Shown here one piece after another: positions 6,306 through 14,066 of a stretch of DNA of 23,989 bases (the first letter of the stretch is position 1; the number at the start of each line of letters is the position of its first letter). The DNA is from a virus, in IMG/VR virus record IMGVR_UViG_3300036911_000027, positions 1 through 23,989 of that record. One strand, 5' to 3'. The notes under the pieces were generated by a model. That model saw only the letters and a list, made by a program, of their open reading frames with translations. It did not search any database and was not told where the DNA came from. Both the position numbers and the translations under genes were made by a program.

Positions 6306-7658
6306 TCAGTCCTTCCAGGGGTCGAATTCGCCTTCCCCGGCCATGACCACGCCGACCGGGCGCAGGGTATGCAGCACCCGGACACTGTCGGCACACGCCG
6401 ACAGGACATCCGGCAGCCGGCGATAGGCCATCGGGCTTTCGTCGAGATCGCCGCCGATCAGCGTGACGCCGCGCTCGCGCAACCAGGAGTCCATCTCCGG
6501 CCGGGCGAAGCGTCGCTTGGCTTCTTTCCTGCCGAACAAGCGCCCGGCACCGTGTACCGTGGAGTAGAGCGCTGCCTTCGATTGCTCGCTCTCGACGCCC
6601 TCAAGGATCACGGCGTCGTCGCCCATGGAGCCACCGACGAAACCACGCTGGCCGGGGAAGGCGGGAGTGGCGCCCTTGCGAACAACCCAGAGATCACGAT
6701 CGGCGTGCCGCTCGCGCCAGGCATAGTTGTGGTGGTTGTGCACGGTATCCGTCACGGTTCCACCAATGATCCGGCGGACACGCTCGCACACCCATTCCCG
6801 CCCGGCGTAGGCGTAGCGCCCGGCAAGCTTCATCGCGGCGAGGTAGGCACGCCCGACGTCGGAGTCCTCGTCCACGATGGCGGGCGGAACGTTCATGCCG
6901 TCCTTGCCTCCCGCCAGCTTCAAGTACTTCGTCGCGGTGGTGTGGCCGAGGCCACGCGAGCCGAAATGGACCCCAATCCACACCAGGCCGCTCTCGTCGC
7001 GCAGCAGATCGACGTAGTGGTTGCCGCCACCGACCGTGCCGAGCTGCGCCGCCGCCTTCGGCCGGTACTCCTCCATCCCGGAGGCCGCCCACGCTTCGGT
7101 ATCGTCCAGCAGCTCGTGCTCGACTCTCTCGCCGTTCGGCCGTCCGATGCCGAATGAGACGACGTGCGCAATGTCGGCCATGATCGCGCCGACCCGATCC
7201 TCGATGGTCGAGAACGGAACGTCGAGCCGTACGGCCATGTTGCCGCAGCCGATGTCGAATCCCACGCCAGAGATGGAAACCTGCCGCTCATAGGCAACGA
7301 CGCCGCCAACGGGCTGCGCATAGCCGAGATGGCCATCAGCACAGATCACGCCGGCCACGACGTTGCCGACCTTCATGCAGTTCCGCATCTGCTCGATGGT
7401 GGCGTAGTCGTGTGCGCCGAGGACGGTAAGCGGGCCATCCTGGTATTGCGGCGCCTGCGGGCGAAGACTGGCGTTCTCCGCTGCCAGTGCAGACTGCTCG
7501 CGGGCATTCTGCTCGACGCGGGCATCGCCGCGGTACAGGCACCACGTCGGCATGCCGCGCGGCTTACCGGGAACGGTGACACGGTCATCCGGGTTCTTCC
7601 CGGCCGCCATCGCCAGTTCCCGGGCGCGCGCCTCAAGTGGGTCAGTCCTGTTTCTCAT
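6306..7658 (-). CDS. rtcB: RtcB-type RNA ligase with N-terminal phage extension
   Basis: A 450-residue RtcB, the Mn/GTP-dependent ligase that joins 2',3'-cyclic phosphate (or 3'-phosphate) and 5'-OH RNA ends. The metal and nucleotide motifs are complete: GVGFDIGCGN (D135, C138), GGGNHYVD (H214), VHFGSRGLGH (H231), VHNHHNYAWRE (H307) and HGAGR, whose H369 is the guanylylated residue. Residues 1-50 are an extra domain (ARELAMAAGKNPDDR and GMPTWCLYR) resembling a small free-standing phage protein. The ATG at 7658 has a GGAAGAGAG site. In a phage, RtcB could repair tRNA or rRNA cut by host anticodon nucleases; this role is inferred. Confidence 0.92.
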   Translation of the reverse strand: MRNRTDPLEARARELAMAAGKNPDDRVTVPGKPRGMPTWCLYRGDARVEQNAREQSALAAENASLRPQAPQYQDGPLTVLGAHDYATIEQMRNCMKVGNVVAGVICADGHLGYAQPVGGVVAYERQVSISGVGFDIGCGNMAVRLDVPFSTIEDRVGAIMADIAHVVSFGIGRPNGERVEHELLDDTEAWAASGMEEYRPKAAAQLGTVGGGNHYVDLLRDESGLVWIGVHFGSRGLGHTTATKYLKLAGGKDGMNVPPAIVDEDSDVGRAYLAAMKLAGRYAYAGREWVCERVRRIIGGTVTDTVHNHHNYAWRERHADRDLWVVRKGATPAFPGQRGFVGGSMGDDAVILEGVESEQSKAALYSTVHGAGRLFGRKEAKRRFARPEMDSWLRERGVTLIGGDLDESPMAYRRLPDVLSACADSVRVLHTLRPVGVVMAGEGEFDPWKD

Positions 7659-8020
7659 GTTCTCTCTTCCCAATTTCGGGTCGCTTCAGGCCGCCGGCCC
7701 TTGGGCCAGCCCTTGCCAATACCTTCATTCGCGACGGAACCGCCAGCATCGAACATCACTGTCATGGCGCGTGGAGGGAGATTGCGTGGCTTGGTCGCAT
7801 CCCAGCGACGACCAACCCGCCATTCCTCTCGCACCCACAGGCGATCCCCAGGCTTGACCCTCTGCCATGGCGACGGCCGTTCAACGATCACGACCGTCGG
7901 CTCGCCAACCCGAACCCGGCGCCTCACCTGCTGAATTGCCAGCCGGCGCGTCTGCGTTTTCCGGCCGGCAGACAGCGCGCGGATCATGGGCGCGCTGAAG
8001 ATGATGGGACGATCGACCAT
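7655..8020 (-). CDS. Shortened ASCH-like phage protein
   Basis: A 121-residue protein whose ATG overlaps the upstream stop (TGATG). The N-terminus RPIIFSAPMIRALSAGRKTQ plus TRR, and the later PGDRLWVREEWRVG, match a phage family with an ASCH/PUA-like RNA-binding fold. Family members usually run past 180 residues and end with a PSIHMPRWASR segment, which is absent here; after DAGG the sequence ends in a short basic tail. The gene is probably truncated. Its 3' end overlaps the RtcB start by four bases, so the RNA-related genes are translationally coupled. Confidence 0.65.
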   Translation of the reverse strand: MVDRPIIFSAPMIRALSAGRKTQTRRLAIQQVRRRVRVGEPTVVIVERPSPWQRVKPGDRLWVREEWRVGRRWDATKPRNLPPRAMTVMFDAGGSVANEGIGKGWPKGRRPEATRNWEERT

Positions 8021-8532
8021 CACCCGTTCCTCGTGCCGCGCCGGTTCAGCGCCCGGACGATCATGTCGATGCCTTGGTCGTGCCACCGTTTGATGGCTTT
8101 GTGGTCAGCACCAAGCAATGTGCCCAGTCGGCGCCACGAATACAGATGCCGCCCTGTGACCGGGCTAACCAGGCACCGGGAACCGATGATCCGGCGCAGC
8201 ACATATCGGTCACGGGGAATGAGCGAGATCCAGGATAGCGCATCGTCCATCAGGTCGATCGACCCTGCCGATGGAGGGCGTGGGCGGAGGCGGTCGGCAT
8301 CCGCATCGGCGGCATCGACCGCCATGCGCATGACCTCCATAGAGGCGTGCAGCAGGTGGATGTTGTGAGGGCCGGCCGGGAGCGCGAGCAACGTCCGGCC
8401 AGCATCAGACAGACGGCTGACGATGTAGCGGGCGTCAACCGTCTCGGGTGCGGATGGCGCGGCTCCATCGCTCGCCCACCGTAGATCAGTGCGCCGCTCC
8501 GGGTTGCGCGCCTGCGCGAGATCGTCACTCAT
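8020..8532 (-). CDS. DUF6362-like phage protein
   Basis: A 170-residue protein starting at an ATG with AAGGAAGG upstream. The C-terminal half has the family outline: IDLMDDALSWISLIPRDRY, then SWRRLGTLLGADHKAIKRWH and VRALN. The second stretch reads as a helix-turn-helix (GADHKAIKRWHDQGI), so DNA binding is plausible. Proteins like this recur in alphaproteobacterial phages near replication and regulatory genes, with no tested function. It overlaps neighbours by one base on each side. Confidence 0.65.
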   Translation of the reverse strand: MSDDLAQARNPERRTDLRWASDGAAPSAPETVDARYIVSRLSDAGRTLLALPAGPHNIHLLHASMEVMRMAVDAADADADRLRPRPPSAGSIDLMDDALSWISLIPRDRYVLRRIIGSRCLVSPVTGRHLYSWRRLGTLLGADHKAIKRWHDQGIDMIVRALNRRGTRNG

Positions 8533-8636
8533 CACCTTCCTTCTCCCAGCAGCATGACGCCGGCGACGATGAGAGCGACCGCCACCGCGAATGCGACCGC
8601 GGAGCCGGCGAAGTGGCGATTGATCCAAGGGAGCAT
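8532..8636 (-). CDS. 34-residue membrane peptide
   Basis: ATG at 8636, two bases after the upstream TAG, and a TGA that overlaps the next start (TGATG). The peptide is MLPWINRHFAGSAV followed by one hydrophobic span (AFAVAVALIVAGVMLL) and GEGR. The exact fit between two genes, with the operon's usual overlap, argues that it is real despite its size. Function unknown. Confidence 0.55.
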   Translation of the reverse strand: MLPWINRHFAGSAVAFAVAVALIVAGVMLLGEGR

Positions 8637-8638
8637 GG

Positions 8639-8989
8639 CTACGCGGCCCGCTTCTGCGGTACCGCCGCGGGCTCTGCCGACAGCGCCTTGCCGACGGCAT
8701 GCTCCAGCACTGCGACGTAGCGGTTGCCGTCATCGGTCTTGATGACCTGGATCATGCGGGGGTCCCGCGGGTCGATCTTGCGCCGCACGAGGCTGAGCGC
8801 GCAAAGCCGGTCCAGCGCGCGGGTGACGGGAGACTTCGCGCGCCAGCCGAGCCGCTCGGCTAGGTGCTTCACGCTCAGCAGTTCGCCGGTGCAGTACACC
8901 TCGGCGAACACCGCGAGCTGGCGCGAGCTGAGGTCGTGCTGCGCGGCCTGGGCGGCGATCGTCCGGACAATGGTCAGAGGCGATGTCAT
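8639..8989 (-). CDS. MarR-like winged-helix regulator
   Basis: A 116-residue protein whose ATG overlaps the GcrA-like gene's stop (ATGA). The body is a winged helix: LSSRQLAVFAEVYCTGELLS, KHLAERLGWRAKSPVTRALD, RLCALSLVRRKIDPRDPR and IQVIKTDDGNRYV. The last part is the wing with the D-P-R-D-R-R-like salt pattern of MarR proteins. It is shorter than chromosomal MarR proteins (about 140 residues), lacking much of the dimerisation helices. It probably controls phage genes; no ligand site is evident. Confidence 0.75.
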   Translation of the reverse strand: MTSPLTIVRTIAAQAAQHDLSSRQLAVFAEVYCTGELLSVKHLAERLGWRAKSPVTRALDRLCALSLVRRKIDPRDPRMIQVIKTDDGNRYVAVLEHAVGKALSAEPAAVPQKRAA

Positions 8990-9702
8990 GCCGGAAGCCC
9001 TCCTTGTACAGCGGGCGATGCGGCAGCAATCCAATGCGTCGCCGCGACAGGATCGACGTGCAGCGCGGGCTCGCCCCTGGCGCGGCGCTGTTCGTTGAGC
9101 TGGGCGATGGCATGCTGTGGCGAACGGGCGACGATGCCGACCCGGCGGGCCTCGCGGGCAACATCGTCCCACGACACCTCCTGGGCGAAAGGCCAGACCT
9201 TCACGTAGGCGAGGCGCGCGTGCTCGGCGCAGTACGGCTTGCCCGGCAGTGTTCCTGCCTCGCAGAAGTGGAAGCCGCGAGTGCCGGGCTCGCCGACCGG
9301 CCAGCAGCAAAGACCGCAGGCGCGCGGCTTGAACACGGTCGGCTTCGGCGGCGGCTCCGGAGTGGGCGTCTGCCGCTCGCGCTGGGCGACGACTGTGGCC
9401 GGGACAACCGGCACCATGCTCGGCAGCACCGGCAGTGTCAGCACCGGCGGCTTGCTGTGCGGGAGTCGCTGGGCCGGAGTTGTACGGTGCCCCTTGATCG
9501 GCGATGGCCGGCCGGGCAGCCCGAGACGGTGCACCATGCCGACCACCGCGTTCTTCGAGCGGTGCATCAGCAGCGCGATCGCACCGGACGAGCTGGGGCC
9601 GCTCCACAGTTCGCGGAGACGCGTCTTCTCCTCGTCGGTCCAATCCCCGCCGTGCAGCGGCGAGGCGTCGGCCGGGGAGACCGACGCCGCCGAGTAGCTC
9701 AC
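8986..9702 (-). CDS. GcrA-family transcription regulator
   Basis: A 238-residue protein starting at a GTG that overlaps the upstream stop (GTGA) behind a GGGGGGAAG site. Residues 20-66 form the GcrA DNA-binding domain (WTDEEKTRLRELW, SKNAVVGMVHRLGLPGRP). A proline-rich linker follows, then the conserved C-terminal part: CGLCCWPVGEPG, FHFCEAG, LPGKPYCAEHARLAY. In Caulobacter, GcrA binds the sigma-70 holoenzyme and activates promoters carrying methylated GANTC. A phage copy could redirect host RNA polymerase or sense methylation. The last 60 residues are an extra helical tail not seen in the short chromosomal form. Confidence 0.85.
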   Translation of the reverse strand: MSYSAASVSPADASPLHGGDWTDEEKTRLRELWSGPSSSGAIALLMHRSKNAVVGMVHRLGLPGRPSPIKGHRTTPAQRLPHSKPPVLTLPVLPSMVPVVPATVVAQRERQTPTPEPPPKPTVFKPRACGLCCWPVGEPGTRGFHFCEAGTLPGKPYCAEHARLAYVKVWPFAQEVSWDDVAREARRVGIVARSPQHAIAQLNEQRRARGEPALHVDPVAATHWIAAASPAVQGGLPA

Positions 9703-11540
9703 GGCTTCCCCCCGGCGATCTCGGCACGGCGATGCTGCTTGGCGTCCCGGATCTGCTGTGCCAGCCCGGCGTCGGCCGCTTCCAGGCGCCGCATTTGCGA
9801 CTGGTGCGCGACGTTGCTCTCGATGTCGTCCAGGTCGCCGAGCTTCTTGCAGGCCCGGATGTCGGACAGCATGCCCTGGGCCATGACGTTCCAGTCCGGG
9901 CCCGACGGCTGCGGTGCCGCGGGCTGCTGCTGCTGGGCCTGTTGCTGCCCGGCGCCCTGGGGCTGCTGCGGCGCCGAGAGCGCGCTGCGGCGATCGGCGA
10001 GGATGTGCTCGGCCCCGTGCTTCGTCACGCTGGGCAGCTTGGCGCGCACCGGCTCCTGCTCGGTCCACCAGGCTGTGAGGTCATCGAGATCCGTGATCTG
10101 GTCGGCCGACGCCTTCAGGGCCACGAGGTAGCCGGCGAGATCGAACCGGTTGCCCTTCTGCGGCAACTGGACGCAGCGCGACACCTTCTCCTGGGTTTGC
10201 TGCGGGGCCTGCTGCTGTCCGGCGCCGTCGGCCGGCCGTGGCTTCACCAGCGCGTCCAGTTCGGTCAGGATCTTCGCCGCCTCGGGGTTGGCCTTGCGGG
10301 CGTCCTCGATGGCATCGGCATTGTTCTCCAGGAACGTCGGCAGGTTGCCGATCGTCATGGCACGGTTGACGAAACTCCGGGCGAACACGACGGGATCGCG
10401 GTAGTAGGCAGTGCGGTCACCGTCCATCTGCAGCTCGCCGAACTCGTCCACGACGTAAGCCTCGAAGGTCGGGGCCGGCTGTTGAGGCTGCTGACCGGCG
10501 CTGGGCTGCGCGTTGTTGGTGGGCTGTTGCTGGGTCTGCTGCGGAGCCGAAGGCTCTGCCGGTCCGTTGGCGGGATGCCCGGCCGGAGGTCCGTCGGTGG
10601 CAGCCGCCTGCTGCTGGACGTCCTGGCGGGGCTGCCGCGGTTCGGCATTTCCGCCGGATTGCGCCGAAGGTGCCCGCGAGCTCGCCGTCATGACCAGGCC
10701 GGGATGCGTCTGCTCGCTCGGCCTGGTCTGCACGATGCCGAGCGCCTGAGCAGACGCACGGAATTGGTCCAGGCCCTCGCCGCGCACCGCCTCCGACAGC
10801 CCGGTGATCTGCTCGATGGTCAGGGCTTCGATCGCGCGCCGGTCGAGCGGGATGCCCTTGCGGGCGGCGAACTGCAGGACACCGACGCGCTTCTCCTCGA
10901 TTACGCTGCCGGTGATAACCTCATCTTTTCCCAGCGCGAGCTGCTGCAGCTTCCACTGGATCTGCACGTCCTGCGGGATCAGCGCGAGCACGCCGTTTCG
11001 GTACGCCTTGCTTTGCGCGATCGTCGCATAGTGCGGCCGATCGTAGAGATTGCCCTCGCGCGTCGTCTCGTAGCGCAGTTCGCGGCGGATCATCTGCACC
11101 GCGTTGCCGGCCTTGATGTCTTCAACCTCGCAGACCGCCTCGAAGAAATCGGGCTCGTCGGCCAGCTCGGGAATGCGGGAGCATTCGACGTGCATCGGTA
11201 CGCCGGGCGCCGGATAGCTGGTGAAGGTCAGCAGTGCGCCCGTCTTCTGCACGCTGCCGAGCAGGCGATGCTTGAGGCCACCGTAGTGGGCGGCGAGATG
11301 GCGGGCACCGATGACGGAGATGCCGGCAACGGGGTCCTTCTGCCCCTTGATCGGGAAGGAATAGACGAACTTGGACGAGCCGGCGCCATGCAGGATCTCG
11401 GTGGCGATCAGGGCATTGTCCCTGGCATCCATGACGTGCCAGACATCAGGGTCGAAACCGCCACCACCGCTGCGGACCGCTTCAAGAAACTGGCCCTGGG
11501 CGCGCGTCGGTGCCAGGGCGAAGGCGTTTGATCCACTCAT
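9699..11540 (-). CDS. Large phage protein with Q-rich linkers, possible recombination role
   Basis: A 613-residue protein. Residues 1-290 are a compact conserved-looking domain: VWHVMDARDNALIATEILHG, FVYSFPIKGQ, GARHLAAHYGGLKHRLLG, DIKAGNAVQMIRRELRYETT and RPHYATIAQSKAYRNGVLAL. Three glutamine/proline-rich linkers follow, around residues 290-365, 445-465 and 535-565, separating short charged helical pieces. The N-terminal pattern (AIAQSKAYRN, IPQDV) recurs in phage proteins beside exonuclease and coiled-coil genes, the setting of single-strand annealing modules. I could not assign it to RecT, ERF or Bet by motif, so that role is inference. ATGA overlap with the DnaQ-like gene upstream. Confidence 0.6.
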   Translation of the reverse strand: MSGSNAFALAPTRAQGQFLEAVRSGGGGFDPDVWHVMDARDNALIATEILHGAGSSKFVYSFPIKGQKDPVAGISVIGARHLAAHYGGLKHRLLGSVQKTGALLTFTSYPAPGVPMHVECSRIPELADEPDFFEAVCEVEDIKAGNAVQMIRRELRYETTREGNLYDRPHYATIAQSKAYRNGVLALIPQDVQIQWKLQQLALGKDEVITGSVIEEKRVGVLQFAARKGIPLDRRAIEALTIEQITGLSEAVRGEGLDQFRASAQALGIVQTRPSEQTHPGLVMTASSRAPSAQSGGNAEPRQPRQDVQQQAAATDGPPAGHPANGPAEPSAPQQTQQQPTNNAQPSAGQQPQQPAPTFEAYVVDEFGELQMDGDRTAYYRDPVVFARSFVNRAMTIGNLPTFLENNADAIEDARKANPEAAKILTELDALVKPRPADGAGQQQAPQQTQEKVSRCVQLPQKGNRFDLAGYLVALKASADQITDLDDLTAWWTEQEPVRAKLPSVTKHGAEHILADRRSALSAPQQPQGAGQQQAQQQQPAAPQPSGPDWNVMAQGMLSDIRACKKLGDLDDIESNVAHQSQMRRLEAADAGLAQQIRDAKQHRRAEIAGGKP

Positions 11541-12139
11541 CGGGGTTCAACCTCCGCGAATTCGGAATCGAGGCAGGTGTCGATCAGCCGGACGGCCATC
11601 ACCAGCTCAGCGCCGTCGATCTCAGCCCCCTGACCGTGCGGGATGTCGGTACCGGCGAAGTACTGGTGCGCCTCGCTCATCTTCGGCCACTTGAAGCCAC
11701 CGCCCGGCTGCATCTTCGGCACGCGCACGATGTTGGTGGAGCGCCGCATCGCACATTCCACCTCCATGTCTGGCCAGATCACGCCGAGGTCAGCCGCAGT
11801 CCGGCGCAGCACGCGCGTATGGAACTCGGCGTTGTACGCGACGAAACGCTCCGAGACGGCCGCGTAATCCAGGAACCGGCGCAGCACCACGGCCTGCGGC
11901 TGGCCATACTGCGTCACGTAGACGCCATCGAGTCCGGCGTGGAACAGCGTTTCACCGTCGAGCGTCCAGGACGCCTCGGGCTTGACGAACAACACCTCGG
12001 GTGTCGCCTCACCGCCCGCGCTGTCCGCCTTGAGCAGAGAGAGACGCAGCAGGTGTGGCTGTTGCGGCGCATCGGCAGGCAGCTCCCAGAGCCACGGGCC
12101 GGTGACGTCGCAGTGAAAGTAGGTGGTGGTCAAAGCCAA
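11537..12139 (-). CDS. DnaQ-fold exonuclease-like protein, altered active site
   Basis: A 200-residue protein that follows the DnaQ (DEDDh) 3'-5' exonuclease outline: a first strand YFHCDVTGPW, VKPEASWTLDGETLFHAGLD, the Exo II region YNAEFHTRVLRR, a TNIVRVP segment, FKWPKMSEAHQYF, and GAEIDGAELV at the Exo III position. The key acids look changed: FDTETTG of the family is FHCDVTG here, NxxFD is NAEFH, and the HD of the last motif is missing, leaving one D. It may have lost nuclease activity and serve as a binding subunit or decoy. The start ATG 12139 is inside the previous gene by ten bases. Confidence 0.65.
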   Translation of the reverse strand: MALTTTYFHCDVTGPWLWELPADAPQQPHLLRLSLLKADSAGGEATPEVLFVKPEASWTLDGETLFHAGLDGVYVTQYGQPQAVVLRRFLDYAAVSERFVAYNAEFHTRVLRRTAADLGVIWPDMEVECAMRRSTNIVRVPKMQPGGGFKWPKMSEAHQYFAGTDIPHGQGAEIDGAELVMAVRLIDTCLDSEFAEVEPR

Positions 12140-12465
12140 ACTCTCCTCTCAAAGATGATGGCCGGCCCGGCGATTGCTGGAAGCGTTTCGGGATCCGTGC
12201 CGGGTTGGCACTTGAGCGAGTACGCGCGGTAGATCGCGGTCGCGGCGTCGTTCCGTGGCAGTCCCTTGTCTTGGAAATCCTCATCGACGAACATGTCTGC
12301 CGGCTTGCCGTTGTGCAGAACCGTGACGTGTTCGAGCTTGCCGCCGTCAAGCAGCGGCCTGATGAGATCGCGGATGCGGTCGTAGCCGGGATCATGCGGC
12401 CAGTCGACGTCGCGCCGCTCCGGCTCGGCTTTGCCGGGCAGGTAGATGCCGTATGGCGTTTTCAC
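12130..12465 (-). CDS. DUF3846-like phage protein
   Basis: A 111-residue protein. It carries VDEDFQDKGLPRNDAATAIY followed by PAIAGPAIIFERR, matching the DUF3846 outline (a N/D-E-x-G-x-x-x-GLP-x-N-x-x-A-T-x-x-Y core and a terminal I-x-G-x-A-x-x-F strand). The middle DLIRPLLDGGKLEHVTVLHN would be the first alpha/beta unit. Function is not established; such genes travel with phage replication modules. ATGA overlap with the upstream coiled-coil gene. Confidence 0.6.
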   Translation of the reverse strand: MKTPYGIYLPGKAEPERRDVDWPHDPGYDRIRDLIRPLLDGGKLEHVTVLHNGKPADMFVDEDFQDKGLPRNDAATAIYRAYSLKCQPGTDPETLPAIAGPAIIFERRVWL

Positions 12466-13313
12466 CGCACGACCGCCCTCTGTTCGGATACCCAGCGGAT
12501 GCCCGGGATGATGCTGCGGCTGTTCTTGTCGCGGGCGAGTGCGTCGAGAATGGCCTTGTTCGGTACTAGCAGGTTCGAGGGCTGCGTGCCCGCAGCCACG
12601 GCGCGCACGAGTGCCATCAGGCCGCCAGTGGCGGGATCCTCGGCCCAGCTCCAGCGCGTCCGCAGGCTGGTGGTGGTACCGAGGTCGCCGCGGACGCGAC
12701 TCAGCGCCGCAGGGCTCGCCGCAGCAGCAGCGTGCATGTCCTCGGCCGCCTGCTCGGCTTCGATGGCGCGGTCCATCGTGGCGACGTCACCGCTGCGCTC
12801 GGCCATTGCCGCGAGGTTCGCAGCTTCTTCCCGCTTGCGTTGGGCCTCTTCCTCGGCCGTCTTGCGGGCCGCATCGGCGCGGTCCTTGGCGTACTTGTCG
12901 ATGTGACTCATGACGCCGGCCCGCGCGTTCTTCAGCGGATCAATCAGCGCCGCCCACCAACTGTTGACGATGCCGGTAGCCTGACGGATCGGGGCGCCCG
13001 ATTCCATGCGGGCGGTATCGAGCGACTTGATCTCGTCGCCGAGCTGCCGCGCGAAGGCCGAAGCGCGGCCTTGCGTCTCGTCGTCCTTGATGCCGTCTGG
13101 GTTGGCGGCAAGGAAGCGCAGGTTGGCGGCCATCAGTTCGCCGCCGCGCTTCCGGCGGTCGCCGTAGCCGGCCTCCATGTTGTCGCTCAACCACTCCGGT
13201 GCCAGCACGACCGCGAGGTCGATGTAGGCATGACGGCTGTTGTCGCCGATCGTCGCCGTGGCTTCGCTGATGGCCTCGGTGACAGTCGCGGCAATCGTTT
13301 CCTGCGTTCCCAT
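12462..13313 (-). CDS. Coiled-coil phage protein next to recombination-type genes
   Basis: A 283-residue protein starting at an ATG with a GGAGAGAG site. Residues about 120-195 form a long, charged, alanine-rich coiled coil (AKDRADAARKTAEEEAQRKR onward). The C-terminal part has SLRTRWSWAEDPATGGLMAL, then SIIPGIRWVSE, a layout (basic residue, then W, then a small alpha/beta end) common to phage proteins found beside single-strand annealing proteins and exonucleases. Exact role unknown. Confidence 0.65.
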   Translation of the reverse strand: MGTQETIAATVTEAISEATATIGDNSRHAYIDLAVVLAPEWLSDNMEAGYGDRRKRGGELMAANLRFLAANPDGIKDDETQGRASAFARQLGDEIKSLDTARMESGAPIRQATGIVNSWWAALIDPLKNARAGVMSHIDKYAKDRADAARKTAEEEAQRKREEAANLAAMAERSGDVATMDRAIEAEQAAEDMHAAAAASPAALSRVRGDLGTTTSLRTRWSWAEDPATGGLMALVRAVAAGTQPSNLLVPNKAILDALARDKNSRSIIPGIRWVSEQRAVVR

Positions 13314-13326
13314 CTCTCTCCTGTCC

Positions 13327-13662
13327 TCAGTAAACGGGGGGTAGCTGCGCCAGCACGATCGGCTCGCGCGGCTTCGCGCCGGGGTGTGCCGGCGCATAGC
13401 GCTCGGCGAAGCCCCGGACGCGCTGCATGTGCTCGTACTCGGCCCGGTCGATGACGTGGCCGCTGAGCCAGATCTCGAACACCTTGGGGGCATGCGCGGG
13501 ATCGGCCGCGGCTTCGAGCCGCTCGCCGTTCAGTTCGGCCCACCACAGGCCGGCTTCGTGGCGGATCGCCGCCGGAACCCAGGGCCCGCGGCGCACCAGG
13601 CGGCAACGGAAGAGCCCGGGCTCCGGCTGATCCACACGGCGCGGCGGCATGTTGTCACGCAT
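13327..13662 (-). CDS. Phage protein with GPWVPAAI motif
   Basis: A 111-residue protein. The N-terminus EPGLFRCRLVRRGPWVPAAI and the later GLWWAELNGE, then RAEYEHM and the terminal REPIVLAQLPPVY, form a pattern repeated in small proteins of proteobacterial siphoviruses. The strongly beta N-terminus followed by a helix suggests a small, possibly nucleic-acid-binding domain, but no function is known. ATG 13662 has AAGGAG ten bases upstream and overlaps the preceding gene by eight bases. Confidence 0.65.
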   Translation of the reverse strand: MRDNMPPRRVDQPEPGLFRCRLVRRGPWVPAAIRHEAGLWWAELNGERLEAAADPAHAPKVFEIWLSGHVIDRAEYEHMQRVRGFAERYAPAHPGAKPREPIVLAQLPPVY

Positions 13663-14062
13663 GGACCGGGAACTCCTTCGCGACCGCCTGCACGACGCGG
13701 TAGACTTCGCGGGCCTCCTCGATGCTGCGGATCTCGGCAGTGTGGTACTGCCGGCCGAGGCGTTCCGAGATCAGCACGTAGACTTCTCCGCGCTGCATCC
13801 GGCCGCTCTGCCAGAGCGGGTCGAGGATGCGGTGGATGTGCCGCCTGGCACCCTTGATCTCCGGTGTCGGGATCACGCCGAGCGGGCGCGTCGGGTTGTT
13901 TGTCTTGTGGTGGCAGCCGACGAAGTTGCGGCAGACATCGCAGCGCCAGAACGGCAGTTCCGCAAGATCGGCGCGGCCTGAGTAGACTTCGGCACCATTC
14001 GTCAGGCGCGCGGAGACCGTCTTGCCGCAGCCGCAGCACCAGATCTTGCGGGGGGTGGGCAT
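13655..14062 (-). CDS. DUF3268-like zinc-finger protein
   Basis: A 135-residue protein with two zinc knuckles: WCCGCGK (residues 8-13) and WRCDVCRNFVGCHH (around 39-51). The segment GAEVYSGRADLAELPFW followed by VGCHHK and GARRHIHRILDPLW matches the DUF3268 family of phage and bacterial zinc-finger proteins. The rest (residues 90-135) is helical and may bind DNA or RNA. It overlaps the next gene by eight bases. Confidence 0.72.
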   Translation of the reverse strand: MPTPRKIWCCGCGKTVSARLTNGAEVYSGRADLAELPFWRCDVCRNFVGCHHKTNNPTRPLGVIPTPEIKGARRHIHRILDPLWQSGRMQRGEVYVLISERLGRQYHTAEIRSIEEAREVYRVVQAVAKEFPVHA

Positions 14063-14066
14063 CAGT

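Noticed and set aside
9504-11531. A 675-codon forward open frame
   Set aside because: It is antisense to the 613-residue protein, whose motifs, start/stop overlaps and composition are convincing; the forward frame has none.
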